Assembly: GCF_030294945.1 (NCBI RefSeq)
Contig: NZ_AP018448.1
Span: forward strand, 1,860,001 to 1,924,000
DNA length: 64,000 bases
Source: Streptomyces graminofaciens
Lineage (GTDB): Bacteria > Actinomycetota > Actinomycetes > Streptomycetales > Streptomycetaceae
Direction of reading: 5' to 3'
Shown here: positions 8,257 through 17,038 of the stretch, piece after piece
How the letters are laid out: each line of letters starts with the position of its first letter
Position numbering within the stretch: position 1 is the first letter of the stretch
The notes under the pieces: generated by a model
Seen by the model: the letters and a program-made list of their open reading frames with translations, nothing else
What the model was told of the DNA's origin: nothing
Database searches by the model: none
Translations under genes and position numbers: made by a program

Positions 8257-11200
8257 ATGAGTGATCTGCACCAACCCGTGCACCCTGTCCGCCTGGTGAC
8301 CGCTTCGGCCCTGTTCGACGGACACGACGCGTCGATCAACATCATGCGACGGATCTTCCAGTCCCAGGGCGCCGAGGTGATCCACCTCGGGCACAACCGG
8401 TCGGTGCGCGAGGTCGTGGACGCGGCGCTGGAGGAGGACGCGCACGGCGTGGCGGTCTCGTCCTACCAGGGCGGGCACGTCGAGTACTTCGAGTACCTCG
8501 TCGAGTCGCTGCGCGAGCGGGGAGCGGAACACGTCCGCGTGGTGGGCGGCGGAGGCGGCGTCATCGTGCCCGAGGAGATCGCCCGGCTGCGCGGGAGCGG
8601 GGTGACCATCTTCTCCCCGGAGGACGGCCAGCGGATGGGCCTGGCCGGGATGGTCAACTCGGTGGTGAAGGACTGCGACTTCGATCTCTGGGACTGCGGG
8701 CCGGTTGACGCGGCCGCCGTACTCGCGGGCGACCGGTTCGCGATCGCCCGCGCCATCACAGGTGCGGAGCTCGGCAAACTGCCCCCGGATCTCCTGGGAC
8801 AGTTGCGTGCCGCGGCGGCGGCACGGGTCGCGCCGGTGCTCGGCATCACCGGCACCGGCGGCTCGGGGAAGTCCTCACTGACCGACGAACTGGTGCGCCG
8901 CTTCCGCGTCGACCAGCAGGACAAGCTGCGGATCGCGGTGATCGCGGTCGACCCGACCCGCCGCCGGGGCGGAGGCGCGCTGCTCGGTGACCGGATCCGT
9001 ATGAACGCCCTCGACGGGAACCGGGTGTTCTTCCGGAGCCTGGCCACCCGCGGCAGCCGTGAGCTGCCCGAGCACCTGTCCGACGTGATCGACGTGGTCA
9101 AAGCGGCCGGGTTCGACCTGGTGATCGTGGAGACGCCGGGCATCGGGCAGGGCGACGCGGCGATCGTGCCGTTCGTCGACACCTCGCTGTACGTGATGAC
9201 GCCGGAGTTCGGTGCCGCCTCGCAGTTGGAGAAGATCGACATGCTCGACTTCGCCGACGTCGCGGCGATCAACAAGTTCGAACGGCGCGGCGCCAAGGAC
9301 GCGCTGCGCGACGTCGGCCGCCAACTGGTCCGCAACCGCGAGGCGTTCGGCATGCGGCCCGAGGACATGCCGGTGTACGGCACCTCCGCGGCCACCTTCA
9401 ACGACGACGGCGTCACCGCGCTCTACCAGCATCTGAGGACCACCCTGGCCGAGAAGGGGCTTGCGCTGTCCGAGGGCACGCTGGCGCCGGTCGACGTCCG
9501 CCACTCCTCCGGCATCCGCCAGGTGGTTCCCCCGGACCGGGTTCGCTACCTCGCCGAGGTCACCGAGACGATCCGCGCGTACCACGCCGAGACGGATCGG
9601 CTCGCCGAGGCGGCCCGGCGGGTGCAGCGCCTGGACCTGGTCCGGGGCGAACTCGTCGAGACCGGCTCCGACGCCGGGAATGTGGAGTCCCTGCTGGACG
9701 ACGCCCGCAGGCGCCTCCCGCGCGACATCACGGAGCAGATCGAGAACTGGCCCGCCGTCATCGCCTCCTACTCCGGCGACGAGCAGGTGGTGAGGGTCCG
9801 GGACAGGGAGATCCGCACCAGGCTGACGCGCGAGTCCCTCTCGGGCAACAAGATCCCCCGCGTAGCGCTGCCCCGTTTCACCGACCACGGAGAGCTGGTG
9901 CGGTTCTGGCGTCGCGAGAACCTGCCCGGCCACTTCCCCTTCACCGCCGGGGTGTTCCCCTTCAAGCGCGACGGCGAGGACCCGGCACGGATGTTCGCGG
10001 GCGAGGGCGACCCGTTCCGCACCAACCGTCGCTTCAAGCTGCTCTCCGAAGGCCAGCCGGCCACCCGCCTGTCCACCGCGTTCGACTCGGTCACCCTCTA
10101 CGGCCGCGACCCGGACGAGCGTCCCGACGTCTACGGGAAGGTCGGCACCTCGGGAGTGTCGGTGGCGACTCTGGGAGACATGAAGGCGCTCTACGACGGC
10201 TTCGACCTGGTCGCGCCGACGACCTCGGTCTCCATGACGATCAACGGGCCCGCACCGACCATCCTGGCGTTCTTCCTCAACACCGTCATCGACCAGCGGG
10301 TCGAGGGCTTCCGCGCCGCCGAGGGCCGCGACCCGTCGCCCGAGGAGACGGCCGAACTGTGTGCGCACGCGCTGGCGAACGTGCGCGGCACGGTGCAGGC
10401 CGACATCCTGAAGGAGGACCAGGGCCAGAACACCTGCCTGTTCTCCACGGAGTTCTCCCTGCGGATGATGGCCGACATCCAGGAGTGGTTCATCGCCCAC
10501 AAGGTCCGCAACTTCTACTCGGTGTCCATCTCCGGCTACCACATCGCCGAAGCCGGGGCCAACCCCATCAGCCAGCTGGCCTTCACCCTGGCCAACGGCT
10601 TCACCTACGTCGAGGCCTACCTGGCCCGGGGCATGCGCATCGACGACTTCGCCCCGAACCTCTCGTTCTTCTTCTCCAACGGCATGGATCCGGAGTACAC
10701 GGTGCTGGGCCGGGTGGCCCGCCGTATCTGGGCCGTGGCGATGAAGGAGAAGTACGGCGCGAACGAGCGCAGCCAGAAGCTGAAGTACCACGTCCAGACC
10801 TCCGGCCGCTCCCTGCACGCCCAGGAGATGGACTTCAACGACATCCGCACCACGCTGCAGGCACTCATCGCCATCTACGACAACTGCAACAGCCTGCACA
10901 CCAACGCCTACGACGAGGCGGTCACCACCCCCACCGAGGAATCCGTACGCCGGGCCCTGGCCATCCAGCTGATCATCAACCGGGAATGGGGCCTGGCCAT
11001 GAACGAGAACCCCCTCCAGGGTTCGTTCGTCATCGACGAACTCACGGACCTCGTCGAAGAGGCGGTACTCCAGGAGTTCGAGCGCATCAGCGAACGCGGC
11101 GGCGTCCTCGGCGCGATGGAGACCGGCTACCAGCGCGGCCGCATCCAGGACGAGTCGATGCTCTACGAACAGCGCAAGCACGACGGCACCCTGCCCCTCA

Positions 11201-11487
11201 TCGGCGTCAACACCTTCCGCAACCCCCACGCCGACACCGCCGAACCCGGCGTCATCGAGCTGGCCCGCGCCACCGAAGAGGAGAAGCAGTCCCAGCTGGA
11301 CCGCGTACGGGACCACCAGGCCCGCCACCAGGGCCAGGCCCACACCGCCCTGACCGCCCTCAAGGACGCGGCGGTCGGCGACCGCAACGTCTTCGCCGTG
11401 CTCATGGACGCCGCCCGGGTCTGCTCGCTCCAGCAGATCACCGAGGCCTTCTTCGAGGTCGGCGGCCAGTACCGCCGCAATGTCTGA
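8257..11487 (+). CDS. icmF: Fused isobutyryl-CoA mutase IcmF
   Basis: A 1076-residue adenosylcobalamin mutase with the IcmF domain order. The N-terminal B12-binding domain contains DGHDASI with the cobalt-ligating His; the central MeaB-like G-protein chaperone has a P-loop GTGGSGKS at residues 199-206; the C-terminal region is the TIM-barrel mutase. The enzyme interconverts isobutyryl-CoA and n-butyryl-CoA, and family members also act on pivalyl/isovaleryl-CoA. AGGAAGG precedes the ATG. It is separated from the upstream operon by the palindrome and followed by a 3-hydroxybutyryl-CoA dehydrogenase, which fits n-butyryl-CoA entering beta-oxidation. Confidence 0.95.
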   Translation: MSDLHQPVHPVRLVTASALFDGHDASINIMRRIFQSQGAEVIHLGHNRSVREVVDAALEEDAHGVAVSSYQGGHVEYFEYLVESLRERGAEHVRVVGGGGGVIVPEEIARLRGSGVTIFSPEDGQRMGLAGMVNSVVKDCDFDLWDCGPVDAAAVLAGDRFAIARAITGAELGKLPPDLLGQLRAAAAARVAPVLGITGTGGSGKSSLTDELVRRFRVDQQDKLRIAVIAVDPTRRRGGGALLGDRIRMNALDGNRVFFRSLATRGSRELPEHLSDVIDVVKAAGFDLVIVETPGIGQGDAAIVPFVDTSLYVMTPEFGAASQLEKIDMLDFADVAAINKFERRGAKDALRDVGRQLVRNREAFGMRPEDMPVYGTSAATFNDDGVTALYQHLRTTLAEKGLALSEGTLAPVDVRHSSGIRQVVPPDRVRYLAEVTETIRAYHAETDRLAEAARRVQRLDLVRGELVETGSDAGNVESLLDDARRRLPRDITEQIENWPAVIASYSGDEQVVRVRDREIRTRLTRESLSGNKIPRVALPRFTDHGELVRFWRRENLPGHFPFTAGVFPFKRDGEDPARMFAGEGDPFRTNRRFKLLSEGQPATRLSTAFDSVTLYGRDPDERPDVYGKVGTSGVSVATLGDMKALYDGFDLVAPTTSVSMTINGPAPTILAFFLNTVIDQRVEGFRAAEGRDPSPEETAELCAHALANVRGTVQADILKEDQGQNTCLFSTEFSLRMMADIQEWFIAHKVRNFYSVSISGYHIAEAGANPISQLAFTLANGFTYVEAYLARGMRIDDFAPNLSFFFSNGMDPEYTVLGRVARRIWAVAMKEKYGANERSQKLKYHVQTSGRSLHAQEMDFNDIRTTLQALIAIYDNCNSLHTNAYDEAVTTPTEESVRRALAIQLIINREWGLAMNENPLQGSFVIDELTDLVEEAVLQEFERISERGGVLGAMETGYQRGRIQDESMLYEQRKHDGTLPLIGVNTFRNPHADTAEPGVIELARATEEEKQSQLDRVRDHQARHQGQAHTALTALKDAAVGDRNVFAVLMDAARVCSLQQITEAFFEVGGQYRRNV

Positions 11488-11536
11488 ACCCTGCCCCGGA
11501 AACCCCCGTGCAGCCCCTCATCGGATAGGACCTCAG

Positions 11537-12397
11537 ATGGATCCCGTCACCCGTCTCGGCGTCGTCGGCTGTGGCCTCATGGGCTCCGGCATCGCCGAAG
11601 TCGCCGCCCTCAGAGGCATCGACGTCCGTGTCGCCGAAGCCACCCACGACGCCGTCGAGGCCGGCCGACGCCGTATCACCGCCTCCCTCGACCGGGGCGT
11701 ACGGCGTGGCAAGCTCGGCGAGGAACAGCGGGACCAGGCCCTCACCCGACTCTCCTTCACCCACGACCTCAGCGACATGGCCGACCGCCAGTTCGTCATC
11801 GAGGCCGTCGCCGAGAACCGTGACATCAAGACCGACGTCCTGCGCGCCCTGGACAAGGCGGTCGAGGACCCCGCCGCGATTCTGGCCACCAACACCTCCT
11901 CGATCCCCATCGTCGACCTCGCCATCGCCACCGAGCGACCCGGGCAACTCATCGGCATGCACTTCTTCAACCCCGTGCCCGTGCAGCAACTGGTCGAGCT
12001 CATCCCCGCCCTGACCACCAGCCAGGAAACCGTGAAGCGCACCCGCGACTTCGCCCGGCAGCTGGACAAACAGGCCATCCAGGCTCCCGACCGCTCCGGC
12101 TTCGTCGTCAACGCCCTCCTCGTGCCCTACCTGCTCAGCGCGGTACGGATGGTGGAGTCGGGCGCCGCACGCCCGGACGACATCGACCAGGGCATGGAGC
12201 TCGGCTGCGCCCACCCCATGGGACCTCTGCGCCTGCTCGACCTCATCGGTCTCGACACCGCCCAAGCGGTGGCCGAGTCGATGTACGAGGAGTTCAAGGA
12301 ACCGCTGTACGCACCGCCCGCCCTGCTGCGCCGCATGGTCGCCGCAGGCCACCTCGGCCGCAAGAGCGGCCGCGGCTTCCACACCTACGACGCTTGA
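11537..12397 (+). CDS. 3-hydroxybutyryl-CoA dehydrogenase
   Basis: A 286-residue single-function hydroxyacyl-CoA dehydrogenase. The NAD-binding motif GVVGCGLMGSGIAE is at residues 8-21; the catalytic His-containing block GMHFFNPVPVQQLVELI and the C-terminal domain motif HPMGPLRLLDLIGLD are intact. ATG 11537 was preferred because it begins directly at the Rossmann fold and follows AGGA; a longer reading starting near 11480 adds a prolyl leader with no homology. It oxidises 3-hydroxybutyryl-CoA to acetoacetyl-CoA, a sensible step after IcmF. A second paralogue occurs in the paa operon at 24334. Confidence 0.92.
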   Translation: MDPVTRLGVVGCGLMGSGIAEVAALRGIDVRVAEATHDAVEAGRRRITASLDRGVRRGKLGEEQRDQALTRLSFTHDLSDMADRQFVIEAVAENRDIKTDVLRALDKAVEDPAAILATNTSSIPIVDLAIATERPGQLIGMHFFNPVPVQQLVELIPALTTSQETVKRTRDFARQLDKQAIQAPDRSGFVVNALLVPYLLSAVRMVESGAARPDDIDQGMELGCAHPMGPLRLLDLIGLDTAQAVAESMYEEFKEPLYAPPALLRRMVAAGHLGRKSGRGFHTYDA

Positions 12398-12410
12398 GCA
12401 AAGGGAGAGC

Positions 12411-12455
12411 CCCGCACGGCCAGGGCGCCGGAGCCGACGGGCCCGGCCGTGCGGG
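12411..12455 (+). terminator. Hairpin terminator after the 3-hydroxybutyryl-CoA dehydrogenase
   Basis: CCCGCACGGCC at 12411-12421 pairs perfectly with 12445-12455 (11 bp). The 23-nt loop carries its own GGGC/GCCC pairing. It starts 13 nt after the stop codon, a standard position for a factor-independent terminator, although no T-run follows. Confidence 0.7.
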
Positions 12456-12624
12456 AGATCGTTCCGCCACGGCCCCGGGTCACGACGGACCGGGCGGCCC
12501 TGCGGACCGCAGCAGACCGGCGGGATTCGCCACCGCTCGCGACCAGCCGGACCCGGGCGGGCGACCAGAACGCGGAAATCGACCACGCGAGCGCGACGGC
12601 CGTCCGGTCGCGACCGTTACCGCG

Positions 12625-13284
12625 TCACGGATGGTCGATGTTCCAGGTCGTCGACCCGCTGGGTGAGGGGCTGGTGGTCGGCCGGTCCGGGTCGCACTGT
12701 GCGGAATCCTGCGGCGGGAGCAGCCGGTACGCACCGACCCGCTCCGTCCCGAACCGCACGTCCGCGTCCCCGGACGCGGCCAAGTCCCGTGTGGTCGTCG
12801 GCAGTTCCACTTCGGCCGGGGGCGCGCCCGCGTACGCCGCCACGAGGACCCGGGCGCAGGTGCCGTCCTGTCCGGTGGGAAGGCCGGCGGGGAAACCGAC
12901 GGTACGGGTCCTGCTTCCGTTCGTGGACAGCCGGTAGCGCATGACGAACGACGTCTGCGTCCCCGTCGTCGTGGCCGTGAGGGTCCAGAACTCCACCTGC
13001 ACGGCGAGCGGTCGGCACAGCACGCGGACATCGCCGTTGTGCCGTGCACGGACGACGACCGATGCCTTCTCGTGGGACGGGTCGGCCCCGTCGGCCGTCC
13101 CGCGGAAGGCCACCGCCGTCCGCAGCCACGCGGCCTGCTCCCGCTCCGACCAGTGGCCGTTGTCGCGGCAGCCGCCGGCCTGCGCGCCCGCGGACGCCTG
13201 CGAGCAGCCGGCCGCGAGCAGCGCGAGAGCCGCCGCGCACGCCGTCAGGGCTCCGTGGCGGAGGCGGGTCTGGATGCTGTGCAT
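12625..13284 (-). CDS. Secreted lipoprotein of unknown function
   Basis: A 219-residue protein with an N-terminal lipoprotein signal: positively charged start (MHSIQTRLRHG), hydrophobic stretch, and lipobox LAAGC with the lipidated Cys at residue 27. The mature part is polar, with several further cysteines (CRDNGHW, VLCRPL, GTCARV, QCDP) that may form disulfides outside the membrane. There is no recognisable enzymatic motif. It faces the IcmF operon convergently and is divergent from the aminotransferase gene. The function is not known. Confidence 0.8.
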   Translation of the reverse strand: MHSIQTRLRHGALTACAAALALLAAGCSQASAGAQAGGCRDNGHWSEREQAAWLRTAVAFRGTADGADPSHEKASVVVRARHNGDVRVLCRPLAVQVEFWTLTATTTGTQTSFVMRYRLSTNGSRTRTVGFPAGLPTGQDGTCARVLVAAYAGAPPAEVELPTTTRDLAASGDADVRFGTERVGAYRLLPPQDSAQCDPDRPTTSPSPSGSTTWNIDHP

Positions 13285-13627
13285 GATCTCCCTCGATCGG
13301 AACGGGGCGGGCCGCGGACATCACGCGGCCCGGGCGGCGAGCAGTCTGCTGGGACCTCGCCCGCGGTGGGGGCGCCGAAAGCACGCTGTGTCCGTCCCGT
13401 GATCAAGAAGGAGACCCGGTGTCCGACAGCGGGTGCGCCGTCCGTCTCGTACCAAAGGCCCCGCAGTGCCGGCTGGAAGACGGTTTGCCGATCAACTGCT
13501 TCGATATCGGCGATTTGTAGCTGAATTCGCCAAACAGTTGAGCGCTTGTCGTCCTCTCATCACGATTTCCCTGTCAAGTGCCCGACGGCCAGCCCTCGGG
13601 CCCCAGCGCTGCAGAAGCGAGTCCAGC
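13285..13627. promoter_or_regulatory. Divergent intergenic region with inverted TCAACTG/CAGTTGA and an element shared with the E1alpha promoter
   Basis: This 343-bp stretch has no credible gene. It separates the lipoprotein gene from the aminotransferase. TCAACTG (13492-13498) and CAGTTGA (13535-13541) are inverted copies in a locally AT-richer segment. CCTGTCAAGTG at 13570-13580 recurs exactly at 17005-17015, upstream of E1alpha. These features make a candidate site for the nearby Lrp/AsnC regulator, which is an inference. A weak 8-bp hairpin (13309-13316 with 13324-13331) lies in the lipoprotein leader. Confidence 0.5.
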
Positions 13628-14674
13628 ATGGTGCGTGTCCGTGCGTCCCTGTCCCAGTTGCCCGCCTACGTCCCGGGCCGCAAACTGCCCGGGGCGATCG
13701 TGCTGGCCAGCAACGAGTCCCCTTACGGATTGCTGCCGGGGGTGGCCGGAACCCTCACGGAGGCCGCCTACGGCGTGTCGCGGTACCCCGATCTGCAGGC
13801 CGCCTCCCTCGTCGAGGCCCTGGCCGCGCACCACGGGGTCGAGCCGGACCGGATCGCGGTGGGCGCCGGGTCCTCCGAGGTGTGCGGGCAGTTGCTGCAC
13901 ACGGTCGTCGGGCCCGGTGACGAGGTGGTCTTCGGTTGGCGGTCGTTCGAGGCGTACCCGATCCTCACCGCCGTCGCGGGCGGTACGGCCGTACGGGTGC
14001 CGCTGCGCGACCACGCCCTCGACCTCGACGCCATGGCCGCGGCGATCACCTCCCGCACCAGGCTGGTCTTCGTGTGCAACCCCAACAACCCGACCTCCAC
14101 GGCGGTCGGCGCGCGGGCCCTGACCGACTTCGCGAACCGGGTGCCGCGGGACGTGCTGATCGTCGTCGACGAGGCCTACCGCGAGTACGCCGATCCCGAC
14201 CGGGTCCCCGACGGCCTCGCCCTCCTCGGCGACCGGCCGAACGTGGCGGTGCTGCGCACCTTCTCGAAGGCGTACGGACTGGCGGGGCTGCGCGTCGGCT
14301 ACTGCGTCGCGCCGCCCGGGATCGCCGCGCACGTGCGCCGCACGCAGGTGCCGTTCAGCGTCAGCGCCCTCGCCCAGCGGGCCGCCGTCGTCGCCCTCGG
14401 CGAAGGCGCGGAGGTCGCCCGGCGGGCCGCCCTCACGGTCGCCGAACGCGACCGGGTCACCGCGCGGCTGCGCGCGCTGGGGCACGACGTGCCCGACTCC
14501 CGGTCCAACTTCGTCTGGCTGCCGCTCGGCGGCGACAGCGGGGACTTCGCCCTGCACTGCCTGGACGGGAAGGTCGTGGTCCGCCCGTTCCCGGGCGAGG
14601 GCGTCCGGGTGACGATCGGGCTGCCGGAGGAGAACGACGCCCTGCTCGCGCTGGCTGCGAGCTGGAGAGGCTGA
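13628..14674 (+). CDS. PLP-dependent aminotransferase, histidinol-phosphate/aromatic aminotransferase type
   Basis: A 348-residue fold-type I (class I/II) aminotransferase of the HisC branch. ASNESPYG near residue 25, VFVCNPNNPTST (Asn contacting PLP), VDEAYREY (Asp and Tyr) and the Schiff-base lysine in TFSKAYGLAGLRVGY are all present. The short, HisC-like length fits aromatic or histidinol-phosphate substrates. Its neighbours are 2-oxoacid dehydrogenase and paa genes rather than histidine genes, so transamination of phenylalanine (or a branched-chain amino acid) to the 2-oxoacid is the likelier role. The start ATG 13628 begins the family-typical N-terminus. Confidence 0.87.
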   Translation: MVRVRASLSQLPAYVPGRKLPGAIVLASNESPYGLLPGVAGTLTEAAYGVSRYPDLQAASLVEALAAHHGVEPDRIAVGAGSSEVCGQLLHTVVGPGDEVVFGWRSFEAYPILTAVAGGTAVRVPLRDHALDLDAMAAAITSRTRLVFVCNPNNPTSTAVGARALTDFANRVPRDVLIVVDEAYREYADPDRVPDGLALLGDRPNVAVLRTFSKAYGLAGLRVGYCVAPPGIAAHVRRTQVPFSVSALAQRAAVVALGEGAEVARRAALTVAERDRVTARLRALGHDVPDSRSNFVWLPLGGDSGDFALHCLDGKVVVRPFPGEGVRVTIGLPEENDALLALAASWRG

Positions 14675-14679
14675 CGGCC

Positions 14680-16404
14680 ATGCGCCCCGGTCCCTACGAA
14701 CAGCACCGCGAGCTGCTCCAGAGTGTCGTTCGCGCGATCGCCGCCGGTGAGTGCCGCCGCCCCTTCACCGAGGCGACCGGCCAGGACGCGGCCGACGCGG
14801 GCATGAGGTCGACCCGCACCGCGGGCAAGGTGTTCCGCTCGCTGCTGGGACGGTCCTTCGACCTGGGGCTGGGGCAGCCCGGCGGGCTCGGCCTCGTGTG
14901 CACGGAGTCGTCGCCGTACGGCGTCGGTCCGGCCGTCGCCTACGCGCGCTGCGACCCCGCGGAGCTGGTCGCGGCGGCCGGGCGGGCGGCGGCCGGATGG
15001 CGGGCGGCCGGGCCGTACGAGCGCGCCGTGCTCGCCGTGGAGATCCTGCGCCGACTCAACACCCGCAGCCACGAACTGGCCCTCGCGGTCCACCACACCA
15101 CCGGCCAGCCCCTCCAGGCTGCCTTCCGCGCCGCCGGGCCGCACGCCCAGGACCGTGCCCTGGAGGCGGTGGCGCAGGCCTTCGCCGAGTCGGAACGTGT
15201 CCCGGCCGATCTGCGCTGGGAGAGCACCGAACGCGGTGGGCAGCCGCGCGCGCTGCGGGGCACCTGCACCTTGGTGCCCCGCGGGGTGTCGCTGCTCGTC
15301 GGCTGTCCCGACTTCCCCCTCTGGAACGGGTATCCGGGCCTGTTCGCCAGCCTGGTGACCGGCAACCCGGTTGTCGTGGCCCCCCATCCGCGCTCGGTGC
15401 TGCCGCTGGCGATCACGGTGCGGGTCGCCCGGCAGGTGCTCGCTGAGGCCGGTCACTCCCCGGACCTCGTGACACTGGCGGTGGCGGATCCGGAACGGCA
15501 GGTGCACCGGCGGCTGGCCACGGACCCGGCGGTGCGCATCGTCGACTTCACCGGCTCCGCGCGCTTCGCCGACTGGCTGGAGCAACACGCCCGCCAGGCC
15601 GTCGTGTTCGCCAACCGGACCGGGCTGAACACCGTGGTCATCGACTCGACCGACGACTACCGGGGCCTGGTACGGGGTCTCGCCCTCTCCTCGTGCCGGT
15701 GCAACGGCACGGTGCGCACCACGCCGCAGAACATCCTGGTACCGGAGCGTGGCTTCGACACCGACGAGGGGCACAAGACGCTGCGGGACCTCGGGGCCGA
15801 CATCGGTGACGCCGTGGACCGGCTGCTCGGGCATCCCGCCCGCGTGGCCAGGGTGTTGGGCGCGGTCACCGCCGACGAGGTGCGCGGCGCTCTGACGGAG
15901 GCCGCGCGGTGCGGCCCCATACTGCACGCCTCCGGCCCCGTGACCCATACCGAGCACGCGCAGGCCGATCTGCGCAGCCCGCTGCTGGTGCGGCTGAACG
16001 CCTCCGACGAGCGGATCTACACGCGCGAGTGGCCGGGACTCGTCTCCTTCCTGGTGGGCACCGACTCGACCTCGCACAGCCTCGCTCTCCTGCGCAGCAC
16101 CGTGGCGCGGCACAGCGCGCTCTACGCCTCGGTGCACTCCACCGACCCGCTGGTGCTGGCGGCGGCCGAGACGGCGGCGCTGGACGCCGGGGTGCATCTC
16201 GTGGAGAACCTCGACGACCTGCCCACCGACCCGTCCTCGGCTCGCGCCGACCTGCCGGGCGCCGGCGCCCACTTCATCACCGGGCGGTTCCGCGTGGTGC
16301 GCTCGCGGCGGCACGCACCGGCGGCGGCTCCCGTCCCGGCACCGGCCCGGCCGGCGGTCGCCGCGCGGAGCTCCGCCGCCACCGCCGAGCTGCTCGACGT
16401 ATGA
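14680..16404 (+). CDS. PaaN-like aldehyde dehydrogenase paralogue lacking catalytic residues
   Basis: A 574-residue protein collinear with the intact PaaN at 20651 (shared blocks such as VHHTTGQPLQAAF, WNGYPGLFASLVTGNPVVVA and IVDFTGSARFADWLE). Compared with that copy, the nucleophilic Cys of the SGQMCTTPQN block is Arg346 (NGTVRTTPQN) and the general-base Glu of TEKAGLN is Asn312 (ANRTGLN). It should therefore not work as an aldehyde dehydrogenase. The frame is open and codon use is normal, so it looks retained, perhaps as a binding or regulatory protein. It begins 5 nt after the aminotransferase stop, probably co-transcribed. A role in sensing a paa-pathway aldehyde is speculation. Confidence 0.85.
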   Translation: MRPGPYEQHRELLQSVVRAIAAGECRRPFTEATGQDAADAGMRSTRTAGKVFRSLLGRSFDLGLGQPGGLGLVCTESSPYGVGPAVAYARCDPAELVAAAGRAAAGWRAAGPYERAVLAVEILRRLNTRSHELALAVHHTTGQPLQAAFRAAGPHAQDRALEAVAQAFAESERVPADLRWESTERGGQPRALRGTCTLVPRGVSLLVGCPDFPLWNGYPGLFASLVTGNPVVVAPHPRSVLPLAITVRVARQVLAEAGHSPDLVTLAVADPERQVHRRLATDPAVRIVDFTGSARFADWLEQHARQAVVFANRTGLNTVVIDSTDDYRGLVRGLALSSCRCNGTVRTTPQNILVPERGFDTDEGHKTLRDLGADIGDAVDRLLGHPARVARVLGAVTADEVRGALTEAARCGPILHASGPVTHTEHAQADLRSPLLVRLNASDERIYTREWPGLVSFLVGTDSTSHSLALLRSTVARHSALYASVHSTDPLVLAAAETAALDAGVHLVENLDDLPTDPSSARADLPGAGAHFITGRFRVVRSRRHAPAAAPVPAPARPAVAARSSAATAELLDV

Positions 16405-16417
16405 CCGGCGCCGGTCC

Positions 16418-16918
16418 TCAGTCCGTCCAGGTGGCGCCGCGCCCCCGCACCTCGTCGAAGACGAGCCAGGTGCGGGTCGAGCGCACACCCGGCACCGCCT
16501 GGATGCTCTCCAGCACCACCTTGCGCAGCGCCAGGTTGTCCGGCGCGCGCACGAGCACCAGCACGTCGAAGTCGCCCGTGAGGAGGACGACATGCTCCAC
16601 GTACGGGATGGCGCGCAGTTCGCGGGAGATGTCGCGCCAGGCGTTCTGGTCGATGCTCATCGTCACGTATGCGCTTGTGCCGAGGCCGGCCCGCTGGGCG
16701 TTGAGCTGCGCGGTGAAGCCCGTGATGACGTCCTCGGCCACGAGTCGGCCGATGCGTGTGTAGGCGTTGGCCCGGGAGATGTGGACCTGCTCGGCGAGGG
16801 CGCGGACCGAGATCCGGCCGTCCTGGAGGAGTCGGGTCAGGATCTGCCGGTCGATGTCGTCGAGCGGGACGGCAGTTCGTCCGGCCGCCACCCCCGGCGA
16901 TGAGATTTCCTCGGACAC
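16418..16918 (-). CDS. Lrp/AsnC-family transcriptional regulator
   Basis: A 166-residue regulator. The N-terminal helix-turn-helix is LDDIDRQILTRLLQDGRISVRALAEQV followed by HISRANAYTRIGRLVAEDVI; the C-terminal RAM ligand-binding domain covers roughly residues 75-155. It starts at GTG 16918, preceded by GGGAGGA. It is divergent from the 2-oxoacid dehydrogenase E1alpha gene and convergent with the aminotransferase/PaaN pair. Lrp/AsnC proteins commonly sense amino acids, so it probably responds to the amino acid or 2-oxoacid degraded by the flanking genes. Confidence 0.92.
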   Translation of the reverse strand: MSEEISSPGVAAGRTAVPLDDIDRQILTRLLQDGRISVRALAEQVHISRANAYTRIGRLVAEDVITGFTAQLNAQRAGLGTSAYVTMSIDQNAWRDISRELRAIPYVEHVVLLTGDFDVLVLVRAPDNLALRKVVLESIQAVPGVRSTRTWLVFDEVRGRGATWTD

Positions 16919-16935
16919 TTTGTCCTCCCAGGTCT

Positions 16936-16977
16936 TTCAATTCGGCAGTTCGTCGCCGTTTCAGCCGAACTATTGAA
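16936..16977. promoter_or_regulatory. Imperfect 42-bp inverted repeat between asnC-like and E1alpha genes
   Basis: TTCAAT (16936-16941) is matched by ATTGAA (16972-16977); inside, TTCGGC (16941-16946) pairs with GCCGAA (16964-16969). The region is AT-richer than its surroundings and lies in the divergent promoter. It is a good candidate for autoregulation by the Lrp/AsnC protein and control of the E1alpha operon. CCTGTCAAGTG follows at 17005-17015, as it does upstream of the aminotransferase. Confidence 0.6.
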
Positions 16978-17038
16978 CACATATTCCGCTATGGCCACCA
17001 TTCTCCTGTCAAGTGTCCAGAGAAAGTGAGTGCCCTCC

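Noticed and set aside
8875..11343. 822-codon open frame antisense to icmF
   Set aside because: Shadow of high GC third positions; composition is low-complexity Val/Gly/Asp/His, and icmF on the other strand is unmistakable.
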